A stretch of DNA of 64,000 nt from Ilyobacter polytropus DSM 2926 (GTDB taxonomy: Bacteria > Fusobacteriota > Fusobacteriia > Fusobacteriales > Fusobacteriaceae), in NCBI RefSeq assembly GCF_000165505.1, contig NC_014634.1, positions 60,227 through 124,226 on the forward strand. Reading direction: 5' to 3'. Of this stretch, positions 53,375 through 62,333 are shown one piece after another. Position numbers and translations under genes: made by a program. Every line of letters starts with the position of its first letter. The first letter of the stretch is position 1. The notes beneath the pieces were generated by a model. It was not told the DNA's origin, did no database searches, and saw only the letters and a program-made list of their open reading frames with translations.

Positions 53375-54299
53375 AATTTTGATTTGTTTAGAGGCTGGAA
53401 ACACTAATTATTACGAAGATCTTATTAATGTGTCAAATAAAATTAGTGAAAAAAATGAGATCTGGGCTATTTCTTTTGATGAAAAAATAGATATTAAAAA
53501 CTCTAATATAGATAAACTAATAAAGATAAAGTGCTCTCAAGCTGATAAATATAATAATAAAGTGATTGCTGAGTACATAAAGGAGATACATTGCAATGAA
53601 AATTTTGATTATGTGCTTTTCTCTGCTACAGTTTTAGGTAGAATGATTGCACCAAGAGTAGCTATGGCCTTAGATACAGGTCTCTGTGCTGATGTAACTG
53701 AGATTGAAAAGAATGGTGAAGATATTGTAATGGTAAGACCGGCTTTTGAAGGAAAACTTTTTGCGAGTATAGTATGCGATAAAAAACCTGTAATGATGTC
53801 TATAAGACCATTGATGTTTAAGAATGAAAAAAATATTAACAGCAAAAAAATAACGAAGATATATGAAGACTCTATAACTCCAACAGACTCAGTAGTTATT
53901 CAAGATAGATATAAAAAACCTAAAACTAAGGATATAAGGTCAAGTGACATATTAATTTCAGGTGGAAGCGGAATTAAAGATCAATTTGCTAAACTATATA
54001 CTTTAGCAGATAATCTAGACGGGAATGTTTCGGCAAGTAGATGGTTAGTAGACAGAGGATATGTAAAAAGGGATATTCAGGTCGGGCAATCAGGAAAGAT
54101 TGTGAGTCCAAAACTATACATCGCATTAGGTATTCACGGAACATCTCAACACGTAGTGGGATTGAAAAACGTACAACACCTGATATCAGTAAATAAGAAT
54201 AAAAATGCACCTATCTGTTTTATATCGGATGTAGTGGTAGAAGGGGATGCAGTAACCTTTATAGATATGTTGAATCAAAGAATAGAAAAAAATATGTGA
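53367..54299 (+). CDS. etfA: Electron transfer flavoprotein alpha subunit
   Basis: 310 residues. C-terminal FAD domain: LISGGSGIKDQFAKLYTLAD, GNVSASRWLVDRGYVKRDIQ, VGQSGKIVSPKLYIALGIHG, TSQHVVGLKNVQHLISVNKN and APICFISDVVVEGDAVTF. The usual ISGAIQHLAGM is IHGTSQHVVGL, and the NADYGIVGD box is SDVVVEGDA, so this is a divergent branch. No ferredoxin domain is present. It overlaps etfB by 8 bases. Confidence 0.88.
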   Translation: MNKILICLEAGNTNYYEDLINVSNKISEKNEIWAISFDEKIDIKNSNIDKLIKIKCSQADKYNNKVIAEYIKEIHCNENFDYVLFSATVLGRMIAPRVAMALDTGLCADVTEIEKNGEDIVMVRPAFEGKLFASIVCDKKPVMMSIRPLMFKNEKNINSKKITKIYEDSITPTDSVVIQDRYKKPKTKDIRSSDILISGGSGIKDQFAKLYTLADNLDGNVSASRWLVDRGYVKRDIQVGQSGKIVSPKLYIALGIHGTSQHVVGLKNVQHLISVNKNKNAPICFISDVVVEGDAVTFIDMLNQRIEKNM

Positions 54300-54416
54300 G
54301 ACTGTCCAAAAAAGTCTGTAAATAGCATTTAAATAATTAGGCTTTTTATTATGGTAAAAAGAGAAAAAATATCTGCAGAAAGAGAACAAATTGTAAATAT
54401 ATTATCAGAAACTTAG
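54300..54416 (+). repeat. IS256-type 5' relic
   Basis: GACTGTCCAAAAAAGTCTGT resembles the left end of mutator elements, and the ATG at 54352 opens MVKREKISAEREQIVNILSE and a stop, like the N-terminus of a mutator transposase. Weak, by pattern only. Confidence 0.4.
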
Positions 54417-54682
54417 GACATTAAAAAGGTCATAAAGCTCTTTTAGAAGTTCAGGAAAAAATGGGAGGATAGAGACCCAAATTCTATGAACTTCTGGCTT
54501 TTTATACTCTCTAAAGGCAGTTTCTATATCCATAATCTGTGCGTACATATGCCTTCCTTGAATTTCATATACCCCGGCCTCTATGTTGGCAAGATCTGTA
54601 TCCATAAGATATTTGATTGTTTTTGTATAGACACTGGGTATATGGTGATATCTCCCAATTTTTCTAAATTTCCATAAATCAC
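54405..54682 (-). pseudogene. YhcH/YjgK/YiaL-family sugar-linked protein, broken
   Basis: GGAGG precedes a GTG at 54682 (MIYGNLEKLGDITIYP); a one-base shift near 54636 leads to VYTKTIKYLMDTDLANIEAG, VYEIQGRHMYAQIMDIETAF and REYKKPEVHR. This is the N-terminal half of the YhcH (DUF386) family, beta-barrel proteins linked to sialic acid and uronate use. The metal-binding C-terminal half is lost; the end reads into other sequence. Confidence 0.75.
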
Positions 54683-54726
54683 TTAATATCCTCCGAGTCT
54701 TGAAGTATTGTATTTATATAGAAAAA

Positions 54727-54757
54727 TTGAGGGAGATCTTCTAAAAATCTCCCTCAA
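54727..54757 (-). terminator. Terminator of the kduD operon
   Basis: TTGAGGGAGAT-cttctaaaa-ATCTCCCTCAA, an 11-bp perfect stem; on the minus strand it is followed by TTTTTC. It lies 22 bases after the kduD stop. Confidence 0.92.
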
Positions 54758-54778
54758 TAAAAAACAGTATCTATAAAT

Positions 54779-55549
54779 TTATCTTACTAACCATCCGCCG
54801 TCCACACAAAGAATATGACCATTCATATAGTTAGACGCCTTTGCTGACAGAAATACTGCTGCTCCACCAAGATCTGAAGGCTCTCCCCATCTAGAGGCAG
54901 GAATTCTTTCCAAAATTTCAGCATTTCTCTTTTCATCAGCTCTTATAGGGGCAGTGTTAGCTGTTGCTATATAACCAGGTGCAATTGCATTAATTTGTAT
55001 ATTCATTCCGGCCAATTCATTAGCAAATGCCTTAGTAAGACCTGCTACTCCGTGCTTTGACGCAGTGTAAGAGGGTACGAATTTCCCACCTTGGAATGAA
55101 AGCATCGATGCAATGTTTATTATCTTCCCACCTCCTTGCTTAACCATATGGTTAGCTGCATTCTTGGAAATATAATATATTGCATTCAGATTGAGGTCTA
55201 TTACATTTTTCCACCCTTGGTTGTCTCCATCTAAAAGAGGTGCTCTATGAATAGTTCCAGCATTATTTACCAATATATCTACCTTCCCGTAGGCTTCTAC
55301 ACAAAGGTCTGCTGCAGTTGAAGCGTCCTCTTCCTTCATTAGATTTCCATTACCAAATTTAATTTGTCTTCCCATATCTGTAATAACTTTAGTAAGCTCT
55401 TCTTTATTTTCATCTGTATAGGCATAAATAAAAAGGTCTGCCCCGGCCTTAGCAAGTTCAGTGGCTATAGCCATTCCAATTCCTGTATTTCCTCCGGTAA
55501 TCATTGCGACTTTTCCATCTAATCCAAAATAGTCTTGTAAGTAATTCAT
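54779..55549 (-). CDS. kduD: 2-dehydro-3-deoxy-D-gluconate 5-dehydrogenase (KduD)
   Basis: 256 residues. FGLDGKVAMITGGNTGIGMA, NNAGTIHRAPLLDGDN, catalytic Ser in IASMLSFQGGKFVPSYTASK with Tyr and Lys, and ASNYMNGHILCVDGGWLVR at the end. KduD converts 2,5-diketo-3-deoxygluconate to 2-keto-3-deoxygluconate with NADH in uronate breakdown. It follows kduI, its metabolic partner, and ends in a strong terminator. Confidence 0.93.
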   Translation of the reverse strand: MNYLQDYFGLDGKVAMITGGNTGIGMAIATELAKAGADLFIYAYTDENKEELTKVITDMGRQIKFGNGNLMKEEDASTAADLCVEAYGKVDILVNNAGTIHRAPLLDGDNQGWKNVIDLNLNAIYYISKNAANHMVKQGGGKIINIASMLSFQGGKFVPSYTASKHGVAGLTKAFANELAGMNIQINAIAPGYIATANTAPIRADEKRNAEILERIPASRWGEPSDLGGAAVFLSAKASNYMNGHILCVDGGWLVR

Positions 55550-55618
55550 TCTTATTTCCCTCCCAATATTTTTTAACTAAAAAACTTTTTTAAGTATTAA
55601 TTGTTTCTTTTAAATGCA

Positions 55619-56449
55619 TTATCTGAGATTGTCCATATCAACATGATCCATATCTGTAAATGTCTGATTCTCTCCAACCATTCCCCAGATAAATGTATAC
55701 CTTCCCGTACCTACACCCGAGTGAATAGACCAGGATGGAGAAAGTGCAGCCTCTTCATTTTTCATTATTATATGTCTTGTTTCTGTAGGTTCTCCCATCA
55801 TATGAAAAACTCTTGTCTCCTCTTCCATATCAAAATATACGTAAACTTCCATTCTTCTGTCATGTGTATGTGCTGGCATTGTGTTCCATACAGATCCTTC
55901 CTCAAGCATAGTCATCCCCATTACTAGCTGGCAAGACTCACAAACAGCAGGATGAACATATTGATAAATTGTTCTCACATTTAGAGATTTTGCCTCTCCC
56001 AGCTTTACAGAATTCGCTTTATTGATATCAATCTTTACAGTAGGATAAGATCTGTGAGCCGGACCTGAGTTCAGATAAAACTTTGCCGGATTTTTAGAAT
56101 CTATTGATCTAAAAGAGACTTCTTTTACACCCATTCCGACATATAAACCATCCCTTGAACCAAGCTCATGAACTTCACCATCGAGAATTACAGTTCCTGC
56201 TCCTCCTATATTGATGATCCCGAGTTCTCTTCTCTCTAGGAAATATTCAGCTCCAATTTCTTTTCCTGCTTCTAGTTTTAATTCACTTTTAACAGGACAA
56301 GCTGATCCTGCAATAATTCTATCATAATGAGAGTATACCAATTTAAGATCATCTGATTTGAATAACCCTTGAATTAAAAATTCCTCTCTCAACCTTTCTG
56401 TATCGTATTTTTTAGCATCTTTATTACTTGAAGCGTATCTTATTTCCAT
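55619..56449 (-). CDS. kduI: 4-deoxy-L-threo-5-hexulose-uronate isomerase (KduI)
   Basis: 276 residues from ATG 56449. MEIRYASSNKDAKKYDTERL, HYDRIIAGSACPVKSELKLE, FYLNSGPAHRSYPT and the metal site WNTMPAHTHDRRMEVYVYFD (two His and a Glu, plus a later His) define KduI, a cupin that isomerises 5-keto-4-deoxyuronate from pectin- or glycosaminoglycan-type unsaturated uronates. AAGGAG precedes it. Product passes to KduD. Confidence 0.95.
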   Translation of the reverse strand: MEIRYASSNKDAKKYDTERLREEFLIQGLFKSDDLKLVYSHYDRIIAGSACPVKSELKLEAGKEIGAEYFLERRELGIINIGGAGTVILDGEVHELGSRDGLYVGMGVKEVSFRSIDSKNPAKFYLNSGPAHRSYPTVKIDINKANSVKLGEAKSLNVRTIYQYVHPAVCESCQLVMGMTMLEEGSVWNTMPAHTHDRRMEVYVYFDMEEETRVFHMMGEPTETRHIIMKNEEAALSPSWSIHSGVGTGRYTFIWGMVGENQTFTDMDHVDMDNLR

Positions 56450-56475
56450 CAAACAATCTTCTCCTTTTATTTAAA

Positions 56476-57783
56476 TTATTTTATTAGTCCAAACATCTTA
56501 GGTAATGCGATAGATAAAGCTGGGAAGAAAGTCACCAGCAATAATATTAGTGTTGTAACTACATAAAATGGAAGCAATCTTTTAAATACCCGTTCTATAC
56601 TTATTCCTCCTACCTTACAACCAGTAAACAGAATCGGACCTACCGGTGGAGTGATAGTACCTATACAAAGGTTAAATACAATCATGATTCCAAATTGAAT
56701 GGGATTCATCCCAAAGTTTTCTGCAATAGGAAGAAAAATTGGTGTAAATATTAGAACTGCAGGAGTCGGGTCCATAAAAGTTCCTATTATAAGCATAAGT
56801 AAATTCATGATCAACAATATGATTATACGGTTATCTGTTATTCCTAATAATAATATAGATATCTTTTGAGGAATATTTGTAAAAGCCATCACCCATGACA
56901 TCATGGAAGAAACTCCGATCATAAATATTACAATTGATGTCATCTCTGCTGAACACATTAATATTTTTGGCAGATCTTTTAATTTTATCTCTTTGTAAAT
57001 CAAAGAGAGCATTAAGCAATAAACTACCGCAATGGCTGATCCTTCTGTAGCTGTAAATACACCTTTTAGTATCCCACCTATAACAATTACAATTAGAAGT
57101 AAACTAGGAATAGCATCTAAAATAGTTCTAATATTTTGTGCTAAAGTTGTTTTTTCTGTGGATATATAATTTTCTTTTTTTGCCATAATAGCTGCGATTA
57201 CCATTACCCCAAGTCCCCATAATATTCCTGGAATATATCCAGCTATGAACAGAGCTGATATAGATACGCTACCTGCAACTGTTGAATAAACAATAAGTGT
57301 ATTACTCGGAGGAATAAGCATTCCAGTAGGAGCTGAAGCAATATTTACTGCAGAACTGAACTCTGGTTTATACCCTTCTGCTTCTTGAAGGGGTGCAATA
57401 GTCCCTCCTACCGCTGCCGCTGCCGCAACGCCAGAACCGCTGATTGCTCCAAAAAGCATATTTGCAACTATATTGGATTGTGCCAAAGAACCAGGGAGCC
57501 TTCTTCCTATCAGCTTAGAGCAATTTATCAGACGAATTGCTATTCCACCTCTGTTCATGATGTTTCCTGCAAGGATGAAAAAAGGAATTGCCAAAAGTGA
57601 AAAAGAGTTGGTTCCTATAAAGAGCCTTTGTGCTGACGTAACCATCGCCCCGTCAAGAGGTAGAACCATTAGCATTGAAAGTGCTGAGGAAAAACCGATA
57701 CTTATACTGATAGGCACACCAATTAATAAGAGTATTGGTAATGAAGTAAACATAATCATTCCTGTTTGAACTGCTAAGTCCAT
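56476..57783 (-). CDS. dctM: TRAP transporter large permease (DctM)
   Basis: 435 residues, about 12 membrane helices. NSFSLLAIPFFILAGNIMNR is the DctM signature, and LFGAISGSGVAAAAAVGGTI follows, then SAPTGMLIPPSNTLIVYS. TRAP permeases use the sodium or proton gradient and a binding protein to import organic acids; here, uronates are likely from the operon. It overlaps dctQ by 10 bases. Confidence 0.93.
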   Translation of the reverse strand: MDLAVQTGMIMFTSLPILLLIGVPISISIGFSSALSMLMVLPLDGAMVTSAQRLFIGTNSFSLLAIPFFILAGNIMNRGGIAIRLINCSKLIGRRLPGSLAQSNIVANMLFGAISGSGVAAAAAVGGTIAPLQEAEGYKPEFSSAVNIASAPTGMLIPPSNTLIVYSTVAGSVSISALFIAGYIPGILWGLGVMVIAAIMAKKENYISTEKTTLAQNIRTILDAIPSLLLIVIVIGGILKGVFTATEGSAIAVVYCLMLSLIYKEIKLKDLPKILMCSAEMTSIVIFMIGVSSMMSWVMAFTNIPQKISILLLGITDNRIIILLIMNLLMLIIGTFMDPTPAVLIFTPIFLPIAENFGMNPIQFGIMIVFNLCIGTITPPVGPILFTGCKVGGISIERVFKRLLPFYVVTTLILLLVTFFPALSIALPKMFGLIK

Positions 57784-58280
57784 AATTTATCTTCTCCTAA
57801 CTTTGACTTTTTATATTTAATGAAATATAGTTCTCTTATATTACAAAGAGCATAAAATATTATAAATATTCCACTGATAGGAATTGCAGAATATACTACT
57901 CCTATTGGAATTTGTAGTGATGCATCTAACTGCCCCATCTGTTTCATGGTGGAAAGCTGTCCACCATAAACCATTATGCCTAAAGTAAAAATAGTTATTA
58001 ATATTTCCTGGATAATGTCTGCCATTATTTCAAATTTGAAAGGCAGTTTTTCTTTGACAAATACAATTTTCATGTGATCTCTTTGTCCGAAGACATAGGC
58101 AGCTCCGTATAAAACCAGCCAAACAAAGAGATATTGAGATAATTGCTCTGTCATAGCACTGGGTTTATTAAAAATATATCTTGTGAAAACTTGCCAGCTA
58201 ACTAAGACAGTCATTAGAACCATTAAACTGATACAAAAGAGTTGTATCAGTTTATCTAAAATCAATTTTATTTTATTCAT
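57774..58280 (-). CDS. dctQ: TRAP transporter small permease (DctQ)
   Basis: 168 residues with four membrane helices. LVSWQVFTRYIFNKPSAMTE and YLFVWLVLYGAAYVFGQRDH with MKIVFV are the DctQ signature. It forms the membrane part with DctM. The start follows GGAGTAAGATATG; between it and dctP lies a stem-loop. Confidence 0.92.
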   Translation of the reverse strand: MNKIKLILDKLIQLFCISLMVLMTVLVSWQVFTRYIFNKPSAMTEQLSQYLFVWLVLYGAAYVFGQRDHMKIVFVKEKLPFKFEIMADIIQEILITIFTLGIMVYGGQLSTMKQMGQLDASLQIPIGVVYSAIPISGIFIIFYALCNIRELYFIKYKKSKLGEDKLWT

Positions 58281-58329
58281 ATCTTACTCCTGACTTATTT
58301 ATTAATAAAGATAAAGGTTAAACGATTAA

Positions 58330-58395
58330 TTCAACTTGTGCATGTGTATTTATCTTCTCCAGATAATTAGAAAATAAAATTTTGCACAAGTTGAA
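58330..58395. promoter_or_regulatory. Stem-loop after dctP
   Basis: TTCAACTTGTGCA (58330-58342) and TGCACAAGTTGAA (58383-58395) are a perfect 13-bp inverted repeat around 40 bases, just after the dctP stop. Such intercistronic stems keep the binding-protein mRNA stable and lower read-through to the permease genes. Confidence 0.75.
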
Positions 58396-58405
58396 AAGTC
58401 AATGA

Positions 58406-59404
58406 TTACTTACTTAAATCTCTTATAGCATCATAAAGTATTTTAGAATTCTCTGAAGAATCTATAACGCTTTGCTGAAGTGGCTTTACTCTTTCTTGGA
58501 AAGGCTTTATTGATACATCAACAAAAGTTGCTCCATTTTCTTTAGCTATTTTTTTGGCTGCTTCTACATTCTCATTCCATGCAATAAACTCTTTATTTAT
58601 AGTTTCTTTTATCAGATTCTTAAGAATTACCTTATTTTCATCTGACATTTCATCGTACGTGCTGTTGTTCATAATAATCAAATCAGGAACCATCAGGTGA
58701 TTTGTATAAGAGAAGTAAGGAGCTATTTCATAATGCTTTAGGTCTACGTAAGTTACTTCGTTATTTTCTCCACCTTCAAGAACACCTTGCTGTACAGCTG
58801 TATAAACTTCACTTTGAGCCATTGGAGTTCCTACTCCACCCATGTAGTCTACCATTTTTTTCATTGTATCAGACTGCATTACACGAATCTTATATCCAGA
58901 TAAATCTGCTGGTTTTTCTACAGGTTTATTCGTGTATATGTTTCTTGAACCTGCTGTAAATGCACCTAAAACCTCAAATCCACTACCCTTTACAGAGCCA
59001 AATAGATCATCTAAAGCTCCAGAAATAAAAACTTCTTTTTGATGCTCTAAATTATCATAAATGTACGGAAGTCCTATTACTGCGAAATCTTTATTAAAAT
59101 TTTCAACTACTGGATTTGCCACTACTGCCATCTGTATTACTCCATTTTGAACAAGCTCAGTTGCGGCTCTCTGGTCACCTAAAAGTGCATTTGGAGAAAT
59201 TTCTAATGTATATTCACCATTTGTTTCTTTTTCTAGTGCTTCTCCAAATTCTTTTAGAGCCTTATACTGAGGATGATTTTCAGACTGGTTGAATGCTAAT
59301 TTCAGTAATTTAGATTTTGGTTCATCTGATTTTTTTCCTGAGCATCCCACCAATAAAAATAGTGCTGCCATCCCTGTTGCCAATGCTTTTGTAAACCTTT
59401 TCAT
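58406..59404 (-). CDS. dctP: TRAP transporter substrate-binding lipoprotein (DctP)
   Basis: 332 residues. Signal with lipobox, ATGMAALFLLVGCSGKK (lipidated Cys at 21), then LKLAFNQSENHPQYKALKEF, ALLGDQRAATELVQNGVIQM, YTNKPVEKPADLSGYKIRVM (with the conserved Arg) and MAQSEVYTAVQQGVLEGGEN. Family DctP; the Arg binds the carboxylate of the ligand. A uronate is the best guess from kduI/kduD. Its start overlaps the GntR gene stop by one base (TAATG). Confidence 0.93.
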   Translation of the reverse strand: MKRFTKALATGMAALFLLVGCSGKKSDEPKSKLLKLAFNQSENHPQYKALKEFGEALEKETNGEYTLEISPNALLGDQRAATELVQNGVIQMAVVANPVVENFNKDFAVIGLPYIYDNLEHQKEVFISGALDDLFGSVKGSGFEVLGAFTAGSRNIYTNKPVEKPADLSGYKIRVMQSDTMKKMVDYMGGVGTPMAQSEVYTAVQQGVLEGGENNEVTYVDLKHYEIAPYFSYTNHLMVPDLIIMNNSTYDEMSDENKVILKNLIKETINKEFIAWNENVEAAKKIAKENGATFVDVSIKPFQERVKPLQQSVIDSSENSKILYDAIRDLSK

Positions 59405-60105
59405 TATTTTTCCTCCTTGATATTTGTATTATTGGTTTTTTTTATAAAATAGTCTGAAAATTCTGTATTTATTTTATCTTTGAGTCTTCTTATCCCGCTA
59501 TAAATATGAGTATCAATAATTTTTTCTAATTCCTCAAATTTTCTGAATTTAATTGTTTCTAATAATTTTTTATGGTCTTGAAAAATCGCTTCAAAATTCT
59601 TTACCGCAACGATGTCTAGCATTCTAAACCTATGGTAGTGAACCTGAGCTTTTTGTATCTGTTCCCAGATAAACAAGTTACCAGTTGCTCTGTACATAAT
59701 TTTGTGGAATTCACAGTCTAACTCATAAAATTCTTCTGTCGTGAAATCTGATTTTAAAAGCAATTCCTGCAATTTCAAATTATAATCTAGCTCTGCAATT
59801 AATTTTTCATTTAAATTTTTCATTGTATCTTTTACAATCATAGTTTCTATAGCCATTCTCATGTAGATACTTTGATTGATAATATCAAGGTCAAGCAATG
59901 CCACATAATTAGATTTGAACGGTATACTTTCTATCAAGCCTGACATTTTTAGTTTTTGGAGTATATCTCTACAAGGTGTTCTTGATATTTTATATTTATT
60001 TGATATTTCATGTTCCGTTATAACCTGTCCAGGTTTGTATTCTAAATTTAAGATCTCTTTTTCTAATTCTCTGTATATTTTTTCAGTATTTGTCTTATTT
60101 GACAT
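59404..60105 (-). CDS. GntR/FadR-subfamily regulator of uronate genes
   Basis: 233 residues from ATG 60105 behind GGGGGG; the upstream in-frame starts have none. Winged helix TEHEISNKYKISRTPCRDIL, QKLKMSGLIESIPFKSNYVA, then an FCD ligand domain with the metal His residues in CEFHKIMYRATGN and HIYSGIRRL. First gene of the gntR-dctPQM-kduI-kduD operon. Probably represses it until a uronate is present; the palindrome upstream is the expected site. Confidence 0.9.
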   Translation of the reverse strand: MSNKTNTEKIYRELEKEILNLEYKPGQVITEHEISNKYKISRTPCRDILQKLKMSGLIESIPFKSNYVALLDLDIINQSIYMRMAIETMIVKDTMKNLNEKLIAELDYNLKLQELLLKSDFTTEEFYELDCEFHKIMYRATGNLFIWEQIQKAQVHYHRFRMLDIVAVKNFEAIFQDHKKLLETIKFRKFEELEKIIDTHIYSGIRRLKDKINTEFSDYFIKKTNNTNIKEEK

Positions 60106-60145
60106 AATCCCCCCCAAAATCCATAATATTGTATTTAAAGTATAC

Positions 60146-60157
60146 ATTGTATACAAT
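60146..60157. promoter_or_regulatory. GntR operator candidate
   Basis: ATTGTATACAAT is a perfect 12-base palindrome within AAAGTATACATTGTATACAA, and a second half-site (ACAAGTATACTT) lies 22 bases away; this is the TTGTATACAA-type box of FadR-subfamily regulators, 40 bases before the GntR start. Confidence 0.75.
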
Positions 60158-60177
60158 GCTTGTTTTAGATACAACAA

Positions 60178-60676
60178 GTATACTTTTAGTTCATTAAATT
60201 GTCAACATAAACAATTTCATATTTCAAATGTTAGTTTGTAACTCTAGATAGTTTAATACTATTTTTCCTGAAGAAGATCGAAAAAAAAGATATTAAAAAA
60301 ACATAGATTTTCTTAATATCTATAAAATATTTAAATCATTTCTTGCGATCTAAAATCAATAAATTTGTCAAAGATGTTATTGCAGAGGTAAGAAACTCGA
60401 GAAATCTATCAATACATAAAATATCGATAGAGATTACCCATACAGTTTCATATGCTACTAAAATTATAAATTATGAGTTATGAGTTTTGGAAATGTTCTA
60501 GATTCAGAGACTGCAACAATAAAAATTATAAGTTAATCAAGGTCTAAGTGTAATGTTTGTACTTAGGCCTTTTTATTATATTAAAAGTTGTTTTTATATC
60601 TAAAATGTAATATTATTCTTGAACTTTAGATCTATAATGTAGTACAATCAATTATATTATAATTTTGGGGGAAAGC
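60178..60676. other. Gap between uronate operon and yhcG-like gene
   Basis: Promoter side of the GntR operon on the left; then no gene. At 60534-60576 is the scar-associated hairpin (AAGGTCTAAGTGTAATG ... GTACTTAGGCC, T run). TTGAAC near 60618 and TATAATGTAG near 60635 may be promoter parts for the next gene. Confidence 0.5.
60534..60577 (+). terminator. Scar-associated terminator
   Basis: GGTCTAAGT-gtaatgtttgt-ACTTAGGCC then TTTTTATT. Same family as 32377, 37480 and 63187, with no gene directly before it. Confidence 0.7.
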
Positions 60677-61708
60677 ATGAATGAAAATAACTTAGTAAAT
60701 CTAAATTTGTGCAAAGAGATTTCGGAAATAATTATCTCTACAAGAAATTCTATCCGTAGTTCTGTGAATAGTGCTATGGTCATTGCCTACTGGAATATTG
60801 GAAAAATTATCGTAGAAGACCAACTTAAAGGAGCCACTAGAGCTCAATATGGTAAAAGTATTCTAAAGGATCTATCTGAAAAACTTACTGAAGAATTTGG
60901 TAAAGGATTTAATATAAGAAATTTAAAACATATGAAAAGGTTTTATGAGCTCTTTGGAAATATGAACTCAGTGAGTACGCAATTAAGCTGGACTCACTAT
61001 AGGCATCTTTTAAAGGTCGAAGATTCTTCTGCGAGAAACTGGTATATGAGAGAATGTGAAAAAGAGAATTGGTCTACAAGAGCACTGGAAAGACAGATAA
61101 ATTCTTTCTACTATGATAGATTGCTATCCAGTAAAGAAAAAGAACCTGTAATAACTGAAGCCATAGAAAAAACTAAAGAATTAGCTCCTAGAGATGTATT
61201 AAAAGATCCATACGTATTGGAATTCTTAAACCTAAAACACAGACCATCATTTACAGAGCAAGACTTGGAAAGTGGTTTAATAGAACAACTCCAGGAATTT
61301 TTGCTAGAGCTTGGAAGTGGATTTTCCTTTGTTGCCAGACAGAAACATTTTGACCTGGATGGTGAACATTTCTACATAGACCTTGTATTTTACAACTATA
61401 TTTTAAAATGTTTTATATTAATTGATCTAAAAAGAGGAAAGCTTACTCATCAAGATGTTGGTCAAATGGATATGTATGTAAGAATCTTTGAAGATAAAAT
61501 GAGAGGCGAGGGTGACAATCCCACTATCGGACTCATCCTTTGCAGTGATAAAAATGAAGCTGTGGCAAAGTATTCTATACTTTCTGAAGGAAAACAAATC
61601 TTTACTTCTAAATATAAACTCCATCTTCCTACAGAGGAACAACTCGAGAGAGAAATATTAAAAGATATTTCATTACTAGAGGAGGGAGACTCATGGGAAG
61701 AAAAATAG
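60677..61708 (+). CDS. YhcG/PDDEXK_nuclease_A-type protein (DUF1016)
   Basis: 343 residues from ATG 60677 behind GGGGGAAAGC. N-terminal DUF1016 helical domain (AYWNIGKIIVEDQLKG, LTEEFGKGFNIRNLKHMKRF, LSWTHYRHLLKVED) and a C-terminal PDDEXK nuclease domain: FYIDLVFYNYILKCFILIDL with Asp and the later Lys. This family is found beside restriction and phage genes; its exact job is unknown. It overlaps the serine recombinase gene by 16 bases, unusual coupling. Confidence 0.88.
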   Translation: MNENNLVNLNLCKEISEIIISTRNSIRSSVNSAMVIAYWNIGKIIVEDQLKGATRAQYGKSILKDLSEKLTEEFGKGFNIRNLKHMKRFYELFGNMNSVSTQLSWTHYRHLLKVEDSSARNWYMRECEKENWSTRALERQINSFYYDRLLSSKEKEPVITEAIEKTKELAPRDVLKDPYVLEFLNLKHRPSFTEQDLESGLIEQLQEFLLELGSGFSFVARQKHFDLDGEHFYIDLVFYNYILKCFILIDLKRGKLTHQDVGQMDMYVRIFEDKMRGEGDNPTIGLILCSDKNEAVAKYSILSEGKQIFTSKYKLHLPTEEQLEREILKDISLLEEGDSWEEK

Positions 61709-62268
61709 GATATGCAAGAGTCTCCACAGTCGGACAAAATATTGATGCCCAAATAAAGCAACTAGAAAATGCTGGCTGTGAAAAAATATATGAGGAAAAA
61801 ATCAGTGGGAAAAATATCGATAGAACTGAGTTACAGAAAATGAAAAAAGAGCTGCATAAAGGAGATACTGTTATAGTAACTTCTTTTAGTAGACTTGCAA
61901 GAAGTACTAAAGATCTTTTAGAGCTTGTAGAAACATTCCAGATTAAAGGGGTAGGGTTCAAGTCGTTAAAAGAAGATATAAGTACTCAGGGAGCCTCTGG
62001 TAAGTTTATATTAACTTTATTAGGGGCAGTGGCAACCTTTGAAAGAGAACTTATGCTAGAAAAACAGAAAGACGGGATTGCATATGCAAAATCTCAAGGT
62101 AAATATAAGGGAAAACAGAGAGTTATTTATTTAGATGACAGAATAAAAGATCTTTTTAAAAGAGTTGATAGAAAAGAACTGAAAGCCAAGGAAGCTCTTC
62201 ATTTAAGTGGTTTTTCTCAGGGGACTTATTATAAGCTTTGGAAAGAATGGAAAGATAGAAGTCAATAG
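61693..62268 (+). CDS. Serine recombinase (resolvase/invertase family)
   Basis: 191 residues. KIGYARVSTVGQNIDAQIKQ (catalytic Ser in RVST), GDTVIVTSFSRLARSTKDLL, ASGKFILTLLGAVATFEREL and MLEKQKDGIAYAKSQGKYKG are a standard Tn3-type resolvase; the C-terminal helix-turn-helix is LKAKEALHLSGFSQGTYYKL. GGAGGGAGACTC precedes ATG, inside the yhcG-like gene. Intact and more canonical than the two others. Confidence 0.92.
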   Translation: MGRKIGYARVSTVGQNIDAQIKQLENAGCEKIYEEKISGKNIDRTELQKMKKELHKGDTVIVTSFSRLARSTKDLLELVETFQIKGVGFKSLKEDISTQGASGKFILTLLGAVATFERELMLEKQKDGIAYAKSQGKYKGKQRVIYLDDRIKDLFKRVDRKELKAKEALHLSGFSQGTYYKLWKEWKDRSQ

Positions 62269-62280
62269 ACTTCTATCTTT
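62251..62280 (+). terminator. Terminator overlapping the recombinase stop codon
   Basis: AAAGATAGAAGTC-aata-GACTTCTATCTTT, a perfect 13-bp stem that contains the stop codon, followed by TATAT. Confidence 0.85.
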
Positions 62281-62333
62281 TATATGACGTTTTGTGGGGT
62301 ACTAAAAGATACATGTCACTCAAATTTTTATTT

